Below, one piece after another: positions 51,085 through 62,416 of a stretch of 64,000 bases of DNA. The position numbers and the translations under genes are program-made. A model generated the notes under the pieces. That model was not told where the DNA came from. It saw only the letters and a list, made by a program, of their open reading frames with translations, and did no database searches. Position 1 is the stretch's first letter; each line of letters opens with the position of its first letter. The DNA comes from Bactericera cockerelli (taxonomy: Eukaryota > Arthropoda > Insecta > Hemiptera > Triozidae), in assembly GCA_024516035.1 (NCBI GenBank), contig CM044966.1, positions 21,735,185 to 21,799,184 of the forward strand, written 5' to 3'.

Positions 51085-51706
51085 AGGTTATTCGTCTGTC
51101 ATTTTAAGGGGGGGGGGGAAAGTTCATTTTTTTGCATTGTATGCTACTAATTTTTTTCTTTTATTTTAAAGAAAAAAAAAATAGGGGGTCGAATTTAAAT
51201 TTCTGGACTTTTGGTCTTTTGAAACTGAAAAAAGTTTATGACCAATTTAAGGACCTATGACTTTCTTAAAGAATAAAAGCAAGTACATCAAATTAAAGAA
51301 GAGAACTTTACTTATTTTCTGACTTTTTTGGTTTTTTTTACAACGTTTACCGGGTGCCCGTGATGACTTCCGCAACCTGGGCCTATTTTCTTCTAAAAAC
51401 CGTGTTTTTTCGTGACTCGAACCAAGAAATATTTTTTTCTTTTTACTAATGTAACTAATTTGCTTTGCATGATTTGAAAGTAAAATAAAAACATATGCAT
51501 TCCATTTGAAATTCGGGAGAAACGAACATGTGCCCCCCTGAACGCCCTTAGGGGCGGTGGGCGGAGGTTCAAAATATTTTCCCATAAAACTTCAGACTTC
51601 ATATTAGGGACCAATTTTTTGTTTCAAGATCCTAACTCAAACCGTTCTCGAGAAAAAGATAGTTGCTGGGTAGTTTCGATCACCCTGTATGTATCCGGGA
51701 CACCCT

Positions 51707-52233
51707 GTATAAAATCCGTGATAAACAATCTAAAACGATTCCCATGCATAGCATGCATGTCAGCCCAATTGATAAGTTGGGCATTTAACGAAAACTTAAC
51801 TACGGCCCTGATTAAATGTAAACAAGAATATTTTTTGATTTCATATGGTGTAAAACAATATTTTGAACCTATGTAAATGAAAATTGTACTAAAAAATCGA
51901 ACTAACGCTGAAATACTGGTGTAACAGTTTTGAACCTTGCACGCTACCAGCTCCACCCGTGATAAAGTTTTTGAATTTTTTAAAAGCTCATTATACTCAG
52001 CCTAATTTGGGCTTTAATTAACAGGAATAAAAAATATAGCATTCCATTTAAAATACGCGAGAAAAATAAAAAAATATGGCCTAAAGGCCGGCCGGGGCCT
52101 AAAATAATTATGACCACAGGATGGGCCATAGGGCACTTCCTATCCTTAGTATTTTACAGAATTGAAAAATTCCGTTGCGTTCAAAAGTTACGAGGGGGTG
52201 GCCAGATTTTCTGAAACATACTGTATTTATATA
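51707..52233. other. Duplicon 3 spacer
   Basis: Counterpart of 17635-18158. No gene seen. Confidence 0.4.
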
Positions 52234-52499
52234 TACAGGTCCTCCATAAAGTCTCAAAATATCAAAAAGCCGTATTCCTCTATTTTTAAGGGCATCAGCT
52301 AAAAAAATTTTGCCTACACGGCCCCAGTCAGGCTGGGCATTGCCCAGCCTGACTGGGGCCGTGGCTGACTGGGGCAAAAAAATTTTGGCTGAAAATTAAT
52401 CCACCTAAAAATAAAGGAATACGGGTTTTTGCGTTTTTTGATATTTTAAGTCGTTTTTGAGAAACCCAGGCCTGGGTGAGACTTTATGGATACCCTGTA
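52234..52499. mobile_element. Fold-back MITE, full copy (duplicon 3)
   Basis: Same as 27417-27697 with a small deletion in the left arm. Apex palindrome at 52318-52362. Confidence 0.75.
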
Positions 52500-53225
52500 T
52501 AAATATTTTTTTGAAGATAAGTGTTTCACAGAATTTTTGATTTCGTAGCCATGAAGCAGCAGCTACTGAAGACGCTTGTAGTCTGAGTTGCAGAATACGC
52601 GTAGATGCCTAGTTGGCTATCAAGTTCGGAAACTTGAAAAAAATAATCCCATTGCAACGTACGGGTTAATGACTAGTTAGATATTAGATAAATTTTGTAG
52701 CAGAGTACGGGTAGAAGGCAAGTAAGGTATAAAACGCAGTAAAAAAAGAAACTCTCGTTACAAAGCAAGGGTTAACAACTAGTTAGGTATAAGATGAATC
52801 TTATAGCAGAATACAGGTAGACGGCTATTAGAGGTATTCTAAGTATTTAAAAAAAAAAACAGAGCAAAGTACAGGTTACTGGCTAGTTAGCTATAAGAGG
52901 AATCTTGTAGGGATGCCTGGGCCATTTGTCCCTTTAACTGATTTTGTTATGCAGAGACGTTTGTTTGAAGCGTCTGTGCGCATGCGCATTCAGATGTTTC
53001 TTTAATAAATAACTGTCAAGGTCAAAATATTCCCTATAGCAAGCTCGGGACCACCCTACAGTGAACCCTATAGGGACAACAAAAACGTCTCTGCATACCA
53101 GCCCTAAAAAAAGTCAGAGAAAAGTACGGGTTAACGACTAGTTAATCATGAGAGAAATCTTATAGAAGTGTACGGGTGGACAACTAGTTTGTTATAAAAC
53201 CTGAAATAATAGTACATACATGATC
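52500..53225. repeat. SINE tail piece and degenerate tandem repeat (duplicon 3)
   Basis: Counterpart of 27698-29420 without the Jockey-type insertion; the empty site is GTTAGGTATAAGATGAATC near 52785. TGCGCATGCGCA at 52977-52988. Confidence 0.55.
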
Positions 53226-53419
53226 CACTAATTCAAAATCTGAAACAATACTAACTTCTAGGTGCTATTAAAATGATCTAAATTAGACACGTCACTTATT
53301 GACAAAGTTCTGCTAAATTAAACATGTTTTCAGTTTTACTCACACAGCATCAAAATGAATTTTATACATTAAAATGTACACGTGTCTATAGATAGGAAAT
53401 AGCCACGGGACTTGAAACT

Positions 53420-53629
53420 TTGTTTGCTAAAGCTGATTATATTGTTCCTTGTTGCCAATTGTTAGTTATAGACGGTGTCGTTATAAACAATTTCTACTGT
53501 GCTTCTCAACTCCCCATTCACAATGGACTTTCTATAGTTCTTAATAGTAAAACACACTGTAACACATTCACAACAAATTTTGTTAGAGGTCATGATCAAG
53601 CTCTTATTTTTCAAGATGCGCTCATTTGA
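53420..53629 (+). other. Conserved 69-codon ORF (duplicon 3), unknown
   Basis: Identical in translation to 19080-19289. Function unknown. Confidence 0.3.
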
Positions 53630-53681
53630 AGTTGATTAATTGAAAATAGGACTATTTAGTTTCTAGAACAAGTCTTGTATT

Positions 53682-55146
53682 ATTATTATTATTCAACACT
53701 TTATTAGATATAAATGGACATAATTATAAAAAGTGGCTGTATGGACTTATTTTGGTCCACTGCAAAAAAAAAAAAAAAAAAAAAAAAAAAAGACATATAT
53801 TATGTACAATACAAATAATTATTTTAACAATGGAAAAATGAAAACAATATATACAATAAAAATGAAAAAAAAATTATTAACAAAATGAAGTTTTATTTTA
53901 TTTCGAACTGCTCATAAAGCAATGAGTTGCCCAAAGACACAGTATACAGATCAGACAGGTGTTGTTATTTTTTATTTTATTTTTCCATTAGTTATTATTT
54001 ATCATTATTTTTATTTTCAATGTTTTTTTTTTGTCTTTGGCCAACACGTTACTCTTGGGTACAAAATGTCTATGAACAATATTCAAAGTGTCACGCAGGA
54101 CAGTCAAGCATAGCTCTTTCAAATGTTTCTTATGGATTTGATGTGTTTTGAAGAAGTTGAGAAGTATAGGTGAGGCAGACCGCGAACACCAAACCATAGA
54201 CCATGCACTTTCCAGTTTTGAATTCCATATTTGTCTTTGAAGTAAGGTATGGTGGGTTCATAGATGGCTTTTTTTCTCATTGTCTATCATTTGATCTTGA
54301 TGATCTTCATTGGTTTCCCAGCGCAGTGTAGGGTCAATGATGAGCACATTGTTGTGCTGTCGATCAATAGCTATGATATCCGCTCTTCTATTTTGATTCT
54401 CTCCGTCACTGGTTACTGCTTCACGGTGAACTTCCTCATGAACTTCCCATCCTTTCTGGCGAAACAGGTCAGCTGTAGTGGTGCGTATTTTATGGTGGGC
54501 AGAATTTCACAACAGCTCAGAGCGAGGACAGATGCCACTGATGTGGGGAATCGTTTCGATTAGGTTTTTTCTCTCTGCAAATTGGGTTTCTGCAGAGGCG
54601 ATTCCCTTGACTCCTACCACCTGTTCCGCGGTTAGACATCGAGTTCATGGAGAGTTTTAATGCATTTGTCCACTCGCTACTTGTCAATCCTTGTTTATTA
54701 GAAATCCAGTCATTGGTGATTGGGCAGGGTTTGTACCATTTGATTCCTACGCCACCAAAGCAGGTTTGCAGACATTCAACAAGGATTTTGGCACTTGTTT
54801 CGTCTATTGCGATGATAGTTGTATCGTCTGCAAAAGCTAGAGCCGTCAATTTTTCTAAGTTTGAATCAAGTTCAAATCCATGTTCGATTGTCACGCTATG
54901 GTCAGTAATGAGTTTCAGAATGAAATCCTGACACAGATTGAAGATAGTCGGTGATAGCAGCAGGCCTTGAGCTAATCCACAGTGAATATTGATCGGACAG
55001 GATGACTTGTTGTTCAGCTCAATCTTGGTAGAATTTGCTGTTGCCAGATTGAATATTAAACTTCTGAGACCACATAGAATAGAATATTATATAGAAAAAT
55101 ATATAAAAACAGATGTCCTAACTAAAGGGCGGAGTTATTGCCTATG
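53682..55146 (-). mobile_element. R2/R4-type LINE fragment with internal deletion (duplicon 3)
   Basis: (AAT)n tail at about 53682-53696, 3' UTR with poly(A)/(T) runs, C-terminal region, endonuclease (frameshifted), then the same QTCFG-VGIKW deletion as duplicon 2. Confidence 0.8.
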
Positions 55147-55322
55147 GCAATTCTTTTAAAATTCCTAATTGCATGGAGAAAAAAAATAAGAAAGAGACCA
55201 AGTACAGCAAAGTTGCTCACAAGGTTACAACATGCACAAATATTAGGAAAAATATACTATATATTATTTGACAATAACAAAAATATCACGTCCAATTATA
55301 AATTATAGGGGTAAAGCCCCCG

Positions 55323-57404
55323 TCATGTATGACCATGCAGTTGAAAAACGTTGGACTCTAATAAAACAAAACAAGTGTGAACCAACATATGGCTTTTAAG
55401 TTGACCAATTTGTTTAAATGATTTTTTACATATCTTACAACTGTGAGGCTTTACACCAGGGTGAATTCTCATGTGTTTTTTTAAATTACCTGATTGAACA
55501 AATGATTTTTTACAGATATCGCAACTGAAAGGTTTTTCACCTGTGTGAATCTTCATGTGATTTTTTGCTGAATAAGACAAAGTAAATGACTTCCTACATA
55601 CCTCGCAACTGTAAGGCTTCTCTTGAGGGTGATTTCTCATGTGTTTTTTTAAATTACTTGATTTAGTAAATATTTTTTTACATATCTTACAATTGTAAGG
55701 ATTTTTGCCAAGGTGAATTTTCATGTGTCTTTTTAAACTACCTGATTCAGTAAATGATTTTTTGCAGATATAGCAACTGAAAGGTTTTTCACCAGTGTGA
55801 ATCTTCATGTGATTTTTTGCTGAATATGACGAAGAATACGATTTTCCACAAATCTTGCAACTGAAAGGGTTTTCACCAGTGTGAATCCTCCTGTGAGTTT
55901 TCAATATATGTGATCGAGTAAATGATTTTCCACATTCTTCACAACTGAAAGGCCTTTCACCAGTGTGAGACAACAGGTGATATTTTAAAGCAGCTTTAGA
56001 AGTAAATGATTTTATACATACATCACAACTGAAAGGCCTTTCACCAGTGTGAGACAACAGGTGATTTTTTAAAGCAGTTTTACCAGTAAATGATTTTTTA
56101 CAAATATCACAACTGAAAGGCTTTTCCCCAGTGTGAATCCTATTATGAGTTTTTAATAAAATTGATTGAGTAAATGATTTTCCACATTCTTCACAACTGA
56201 AAGGCCTTTCACCAGTGTGAGACCACAGGTGATTTTTTAAAGCAGCTTTATAAGTAAATGATTTTTTACATACATCACAACTGAAAGGCTTTTCCCCAGT
56301 GTGAATCCTATTATGAACTTTTAATATACTTGATTGAGTAAATGATTTTCCACATTCTTCACAACTGAAAGGCCTTTCACGAGTGTGAGACCACAGGTGA
56401 TTTTTTAAAGCAGTTTTACTAGTCAATGATTTTTTACATACATCACAACTGAAAGGCTTTTCCCCAGTGTGAACCTTTAGGTGACATTTTAAATTACTTT
56501 GTTTATTAAATGTTTTTTTACGTACCTCAGAACTGTAAGGTTTTTCACCCATGTGAATTATCATATGATATTTTAAATAATTTGATTCAGTAAATGATTT
56601 TTTACACATCTCACAATTGAAAGGTTTTTCGACTGAGGGGTTAATGGGATCACTTTTGCCATATCTATCTGAAAATGACATTTGATATTCATGTTTTACT
56701 TCTTTTGGGAAACATAAATGATTTTTGAGATCACCAGATACATCAAAAGAGCTTTGACAAGAATCACATTCAAATGACATTCCTTGCTCATGTTTAATGT
56801 TCTCTATCACAAATTCACTCTCCTGAGACACATATTGAATATTATCGGTCACAACTTCACACTGGGGCTCATTATTGGTATTTTCCATCACATATTCACT
56901 GTCCTGTGGCTCACATTTGATGTTTTCTGTCACACGTTCAGTGTCATCAAAACTGTCTGTCATAACAAATGAACTTGAACCACAGTCTTCATGCACTTCT
57001 TGTTTCTCTGTCATAACTAGTGAACCTAATCCACAGTCTTCATGCACTTCTTGTTTCTCTGTCATAACTAGTGAACTTAATCCACAGTCTTCATGCACTT
57101 CTTGTTTCTCTGTCATAACAAATGAACTTAATCCACAGTCTTCATGCACTTCTTGTTTCTCTGTCATAACTAGTGAACTTAAACCACAGTCTTCATGCAC
57201 TTCTTCTTTTTTTATAAACCTATGCACTTCTTCTTTCTTTATAAACCTATCGCATACATGTGGATGAGTAAAGATTTCATCTCCTTCAATACCAGAATGA
57301 ATGTGCACAAGACTTCCCAATGCTGCAGCATTGTTTGCACAAGATGACATCATACCTGACTTGATTTTATCATTCACGTTTTTCTCTACATTATTTGTTG
57401 ACAT
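55323..57404 (-). CDS. C2H2 zinc-finger protein, copy 4 (693 aa, open)
   Basis: Same architecture as copy 2: shared N-terminus, five 17-residue repeats (one GSSSF), the Glu-rich linker, a degenerate finger and fifteen finger units. Finger 2 reads YSSEVRKKTF, so both zinc-binding Cys are lost; finger 3 has SL for SF. One finger fewer than expected near the C-terminus: CYICKKSFTESGSLKRH joins the start of one copy-2 finger to the end of the next, as produced by unequal crossing-over between fingers. No stop or frameshift. Likely a nuclear DNA-binding protein; target unknown. Confidence 0.9.
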   Translation of the reverse strand: MSTNNVEKNVNDKIKSGMMSSCANNAAALGSLVHIHSGIEGDEIFTHPHVCDRFIKKEEVHRFIKKEEVHEDCGLSSLVMTEKQEVHEDCGLSSFVMTEKQEVHEDCGLSSLVMTEKQEVHEDCGLGSLVMTEKQEVHEDCGSSSFVMTDSFDDTERVTENIKCEPQDSEYVMENTNNEPQCEVVTDNIQYVSQESEFVIENIKHEQGMSFECDSCQSSFDVSGDLKNHLCFPKEVKHEYQMSFSDRYGKSDPINPSVEKPFNCEMCKKSFTESNYLKYHMIIHMGEKPYSSEVRKKTFNKQSNLKCHLKVHTGEKPFSCDVCKKSLTSKTALKNHLWSHTRERPFSCEECGKSFTQSSILKVHNRIHTGEKPFSCDVCKKSFTYKAALKNHLWSHTGERPFSCEECGKSFTQSILLKTHNRIHTGEKPFSCDICKKSFTGKTALKNHLLSHTGERPFSCDVCIKSFTSKAALKYHLLSHTGERPFSCEECGKSFTRSHILKTHRRIHTGENPFSCKICGKSYSSSYSAKNHMKIHTGEKPFSCYICKKSFTESGSLKRHMKIHLGKNPYNCKICKKIFTKSSNLKKHMRNHPQEKPYSCEVCRKSFTLSYSAKNHMKIHTGEKPFSCDICKKSFVQSGNLKKHMRIHPGVKPHSCKICKKSFKQIGQLKSHMLVHTCFVLLESNVFQLHGHT
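56965..57215 (-). repeat. 51-bp coding minisatellite, 5 units (copy 4)
   Basis: Five units encoding the EVHEDCG repeat, two ending SSFVM. Confidence 0.85.
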
Positions 57405-57436
57405 TGCAACTATTTGTTAAATTTTTTGTATGTTTC

Positions 57437-57442
57437 TTTATA
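57437..57442 (-). promoter_or_regulatory. Candidate TATA box of zinc-finger copy 4
   Basis: TATAAA on the minus strand, 38 nt before the ATG. Confidence 0.4.
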
Positions 57443-58948
57443 GCGTGTAGGGAAGGAAACACAAAGAACACAAGTGAACCAGATATTATCTAGAATTCTA
57501 GAGGATTGTTATCATCAGGAATACATGCCGAGTATTGCTTCTTGCAGCAGATGATATGAAAAGTTTTCCTTACAAGAAGTTCTGTCTTGAGTGGACTAGT
57601 CTTGTTCAATCTGGAAAAAAAATAATAGTCTAAATTAGGAGATGTATGCAATTATTTTACCTGATTTTTTTCAATTTTAATATCAGAAATTTCTTGGAAG
57701 TAAAATATACACAAGATTCAAAATTATATGTGCTATGATTGATTGAAACTCTGACTTGAGGGAGGGTCTCTGCTACGTGTAATTTGATCTTATTCTTTTT
57801 GTCGGCCACTATAGTTAAAATATTCATATGTATTCAATGTACTCAGTTACTCAGTTTTATTTTCAATGGTGGAATTAGATATATTTATTTTTTATTACAG
57901 GTAAAACACCTCATCCATATTGATATTTGATGGCAAAGAGCCCAATATGCTCAGATAGTTAGATTCTATCTACACTCTTTTGATATTCAATTTTTCAATA
58001 GAACCCAAATGAGAACCAATCAGAAGTTAGAACATAGATTCATTCAAAAATAACTGAGTCCCTGACTAGGTTGAGGAACAGTCAATAAACAGTGCTTCTT
58101 ATTATGGCTGTTTATTCTGTTCCCTTTAAATATGGATAGTAAAATTTGATTAAGTATAGCTTCAACTTCATCAACTACCTTTGCCTGGTGTCTCTGTCTT
58201 ACTGACAGGCAATCGTTCATTGAGGAGAGTGTTGGGTGTCCACATTCACTACAGAACTGGATACTAGACCAAAGGCAGAATTAATAGACATTTTGGTAAT
58301 GTCAGTGTGGCGTTAAGTCTTGGTCGTCTTGGATTGCGTACTGTGTAAGATAGGGAAAACCAACGATTCGAAATGACGAGTTTTAAATTTGTTTATTAAT
58401 TTGGCACAGTCAAAAAGAAAAGACCTCACTTTAATTTTGGCTTTCGACTTGATACTTCATGAGGAAAATCAAATCCGGATAACTTACCGCGCCGTCGACG
58501 TTATGAGACCAATAAATATTTTAAATAGTTGCGCCATTAATCAAAGGGGTATTTTTTCTTTGGATAGAAAAAATTCCATTTTATTCCATAATTATACTTC
58601 CCCACTTTTCGAGAAAGAAACATACTTTTCGGTACTTTTAAAGATAAACAATGGACTTGAGCTATAAAAGAACTGGAAGCAAGAATTTTCTCTTCCAGTT
58701 TGATTAGCAAATATTTTTCATCTTCCAAAAGAAAAATGACTTGCTTCCAGTTTGATTTTATTCCAGTTGCATTCACTTTGGTTAGAAAGAAAAATACGGC
58801 TCCATAGTCGAACACTCACAAGTCGTATTTTTCTTTCAAGCCAAAGTGGATTCAAATGGACGAACAGGAAGAAAGTCGAACAAATCGATCGCCTGTTCAT
58901 TTAATTATTTGATTTGATTGATATAGTTGGTTAGTAGAAAGATATAAA
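57443..58948. other. Duplicon 4 spacer, no gene seen
   Basis: Counterpart of 14081-16124 without the 524-bp MITE. Its proximal part resembles copy 1 (ATATCAGAAATTTCTTGG) while later parts resemble copy 3. Confidence 0.5.
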
Positions 58949-59318
58949 TATACACCTACCATCCCTTACTTCAAGGAAAAATATGGAATATCCAACTGGG
59001 AAGTTCATGGTCTCTGGTTTGGTGTACGAGTTAGTGCTTCATCTTCTCTTGTTAATTTATTCAAGAAACACAACATAAAGAAAAAGCAGATCCAAGAATT
59101 ATGCATAACAATTCTCAGGGATACACTCAACATTATCCATCGCCATATGTACTCATAAGAGCTGTCCCCAAAGATGCTGCTGAAATAATTTCATCCTTAA
59201 AAATGTTCATTCTACCCTGAAATGTTTAAATAACTAATGACAAGAATGTTTGAATTGTATACTGTGTCAGTTGGCAACTCTTTGTTAAGAGCAGTTCAAA
59301 ATAAAAATTTATTTTGTT
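58949..59318 (+). mobile_element. LINE-A C-terminal relic and 3' UTR (duplicon 4)
   Basis: Same as duplicons 1 and 2; stop at 59156-59158. Confidence 0.6.
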
Positions 59319-59818
59319 AATAAAAAAATACTCAGAAAATTTTCATTTATAACTTGCAGTTGACACAAAAATGGTCACACAGACCGCTTCATACACCGAA
59401 TTTTCTTCAAAACGCAATAGCGCCCAGATTCAAAATTTGAACGATGTGTTTCTCTCTTTCTGGTGCCGTTTTATAAGGCGTATCTCATTCGTTCCTTCAC
59501 GCGTCTGAAAGAACTTAGAATTTATTGAAACAACAAAGTAAATGGTATTTTATAATTAGTGATACCCTGACTTGCAAGTGTAGAAGTACTCTAAATTCCC
59601 GAAAGGGAAAAATCGAATTTTCGAGAAAACATTGAATTTATTATTAAATATCTCTCTGGTCTTTCAATATTTTTTGATTCAACCAACTGGGAAAAATACA
59701 TGACTACTTGACTATCCATACCAGAAATCAAAACTCACTTACTGTGGCTATCATTTCTTTACAAACTTGTGGGAAAAAATGGGGTTTGGCCATAACTCTT
59801 TAACGAAGCAAAATGACC
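59319..59818. other. Duplicon 4 spacer
   Basis: Counterpart of 16496-16995. No gene seen. Confidence 0.4.
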
Positions 59819-60463
59819 AATTTCAGAGGTTATTCGTCAGCCATTTTAAGGGAAAAAATCGCAGAAAGCTAATTTTTTTCGCATCCTATGCTACTAATTT
59901 TCTTCTTTTATTTTAAAGAAAAAAAAAAGGGGCCGAATTTAAATTTCTGGACTTTTGATCTTTTGAAACTGAAAAAAGTTTATGATCAATTTAAGGACCT
60001 ATGACTTTCTTAAAGAATAAAAGCAACTACCTACATCAAATTAAAGAAGAGAACTTTACCTATTTTCTGACATTTTTGGTTTTTTTTTTTACAACGTTTA
60101 CCGGGTGCCCGTAATGACTTCCGCAACCTGGGCCTATTTTCTTCTAAAAACCGTGTTTTTTTCGTGACTCGAACCAAGAAATATTTTTTTCTTTTACTAA
60201 TGTTACTAATTTGCTTTGCATGTTTTGAAAGTAAAATAAAAAAAATATGCATTCCATTTAAAATTCGGGAGAAACGAACATGTGCCCCCCTGAACGCCCT
60301 TAGGGGCAGTGGGCGGAGGTTCAAAATATTTTCCCATAAAACTTCAGACTTCATATTGGGGACCAATTTTTTGTTTCAAGATCCTAACTCAAAGCTTTCT
60401 CGAGAAAAAGATAGTGGCTGGGTGGTTTCGATCACCCTGTATGTATCTGGGACACCCTGTATA
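59819..60463. mobile_element. Single arm of CACCCTGTA-ended cassette (duplicon 4)
   Basis: Counterpart of 16996-17634. Confidence 0.5.
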
Positions 60464-60987
60464 CAATCGGTGATAAACAATCTAAAACGATTTCTATGCA
60501 TAGCATGCATGTCAGCCCAATTGATAAGTTGGGCACTTAACGAAAACTTAACTACGGCCCTGATTAAATGTAAACAAGAATATTTTTTGATTTCATATGG
60601 TGTAAAACAATATTTTGAACCTATGTAAATGAAAATTGTACTAAAAAATCGAACTAACGCTGAAATACTGGTGTAACAGTTTTGAACCTTGCACGCTACC
60701 AGCTCCACCCGTGATAAAGTTTTTGAATTTTTTAAAAGCTCATTATACTCAGCCTAATTTGGGCTTTAATTAACAGGAATAAAAAAATATAGCATTCCAT
60801 TTAAAATACGTGAGAAAAATAAAAAAAATATGGCCTGAAGGCCGGCCGGGGCCTAAAATAATTATGACCACAGGATGGGCCATAGGGCACTTCCTATCCT
60901 TAGTATTTTACAGAATTGAAAAATTCCGTTGCGTTCAAAAGTTACGAGGGGGTGGCCAGATTTTCTGAAACATACTGTATTTATATA
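60464..60987. other. Duplicon 4 spacer
   Basis: Counterpart of 17635-18158. No gene seen. Confidence 0.4.
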
Positions 60988-61269
60988 AACAGGGCCTCCA
61001 TAAAGTCTCAAAATATCAAAAAACGCAAAAAGCCGTATTCCTCTATTTTTAAGGGCATTAATTTTCAGCTAAAAAAATTTTGCCTACACGGCCCCAGTCA
61101 GGCTGGGCATTGCCCAGCCTGACTGGGGCCGTGGCTGACTGGGCCAAAAAAATTTTGGCTGAAAATTAATCCACCTAAAAATAAAGGAATACGGGTTTTT
61201 GCGTTTTTTGATATTTTAAGTCGTTTTTGAGAAACCCAGGCCTGGGTGAGACTTTATGGATACCCTGTA
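60988..61269. mobile_element. Fold-back MITE, full copy (duplicon 4)
   Basis: Same as 27417-27697. Apex palindrome at 61088-61132. Confidence 0.75.
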
Positions 61270-62000
61270 TAAATATTTTTTTAAAGATAAGTGTTTCACA
61301 GAATTTTTGATTTCGTAGCCATGAAGCAGCAGCTACTGAAGACGCTTGTAGTCTGAGTTGCAGAATACGCGTAGATGCCTAGTTGGCTATCAAGTTCGGA
61401 AACTTGAAAAAAATAATCCCATTGCAACGTACGGGTTAATGACTAGTTAGATATTAGATAAAATTTGTAGCAGAGTACGGGTAGAAGGCAAGTAAGGTAT
61501 AAAACGCAGTAAAAAAAGAAACTCTCGTTACAAAGCAAGGGTTAACAACTAGTTAGGTATTAGATGAATCTTATAGCAGAATACAGGTAGACGGCTATTA
61601 GAGGTATTCTATGTATTTAAAAAAAAAAAACAGAGCAAAGTACAGGTTACTGGCTAGTTAGCTATAAGAGGAATCTTGTAGGGATGCCTGGGCCATTTGT
61701 CCCTTTAACTGATTTTGTTATGCAGAGACGTTTGTTTGAAGCGTCTGTGCGCATGCGCATTCAGATGTTTCTTTAATAAATAACTGTCAAGGTCAAAATA
61801 TTCCCTATAGCAAGCTCGGGACCACCCTACAGTGAACCCTATAGGGACAACAAAAACGTCTCTGCATACCAGCCCTAAAAAAAGTAAGAGCAAAGTACGG
61901 GTTAACGACTAGTTAACCATGAGAGAAATCTTAGATAAGTGTACGGGTGGACAACTAGTTTGTTATAAAACCTGAAATAATAGTACATACATGATCCACT
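61270..62000. repeat. SINE tail piece and degenerate tandem repeat (duplicon 4)
   Basis: Counterpart of 18298-18870 plus the segment deleted there. TGCGCATGCGCA at 61748-61759. Confidence 0.55.
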
Positions 62001-62190
62001 AATTCAAAATCTGAAACAATACTAACTTCTAGATGCTATTAAAATGATCTAAATTAGACACGTCACTTATTGACAAAGTTCTGCTAAATTAAACATGTTT
62101 TCAGTTTTACTCACACAGCATCAAAATGAATTTTATACATTAAAATGTACACGTGTCTATAGATAGGAAATAGCCACGGGACTTGAAACT

Positions 62191-62400
62191 TTGTTTGCTA
62201 AAGCTGATTATATTGTTCCTTGTTGCCAATTGTTAGTTATAGACGGTGTCGTTATAAACAATTTCTACTGTACTTCTCAACTCCCCATTCACAATGGACT
62301 TTCTATAGTTCTTAATAGTAAAACACACTGTAACACATTCACAACAAATTTTGTTAGAGGTCATGATCAAGCTCTTATTTTTCAAGATGCGCTCATTTGA
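62191..62400 (+). other. Conserved 69-codon ORF (duplicon 4), unknown
   Basis: Same frame as 19080-19289 with one difference (FYCTSQL). Function unknown. Confidence 0.3.
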
Positions 62401-62416
62401 AGTTGATTAATTGAAA

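Larger units (their letters stand above)
49829..51688. repeat. Palindrome with about 615-bp arms around a DDE transposon
   Basis: Left arm 49829-50445 starts TACAGGGTGATCGAAACC and is the reverse complement of the right arm 51085-51688, which ends GGTTTCGATCACCCTGTA apart from one mismatch. The right arm is the normal duplicon sequence (compare 16996-17615); the left is extra. The apex is occupied by the element at 50446-51084. The arms have diverged by scattered substitutions. Confidence 0.85.
37726..55147. repeat. Duplicon 3 of the array
   Basis: Same start junction as 2 and 4. Private features: the LINE-B fragment with a BEL/Pao element (41816-49083) and an inverted duplication with a DDE transposon (49829-51688). 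About 110 bp near 40615 is missing relative to copies 2 and 4. Confidence 0.9.
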
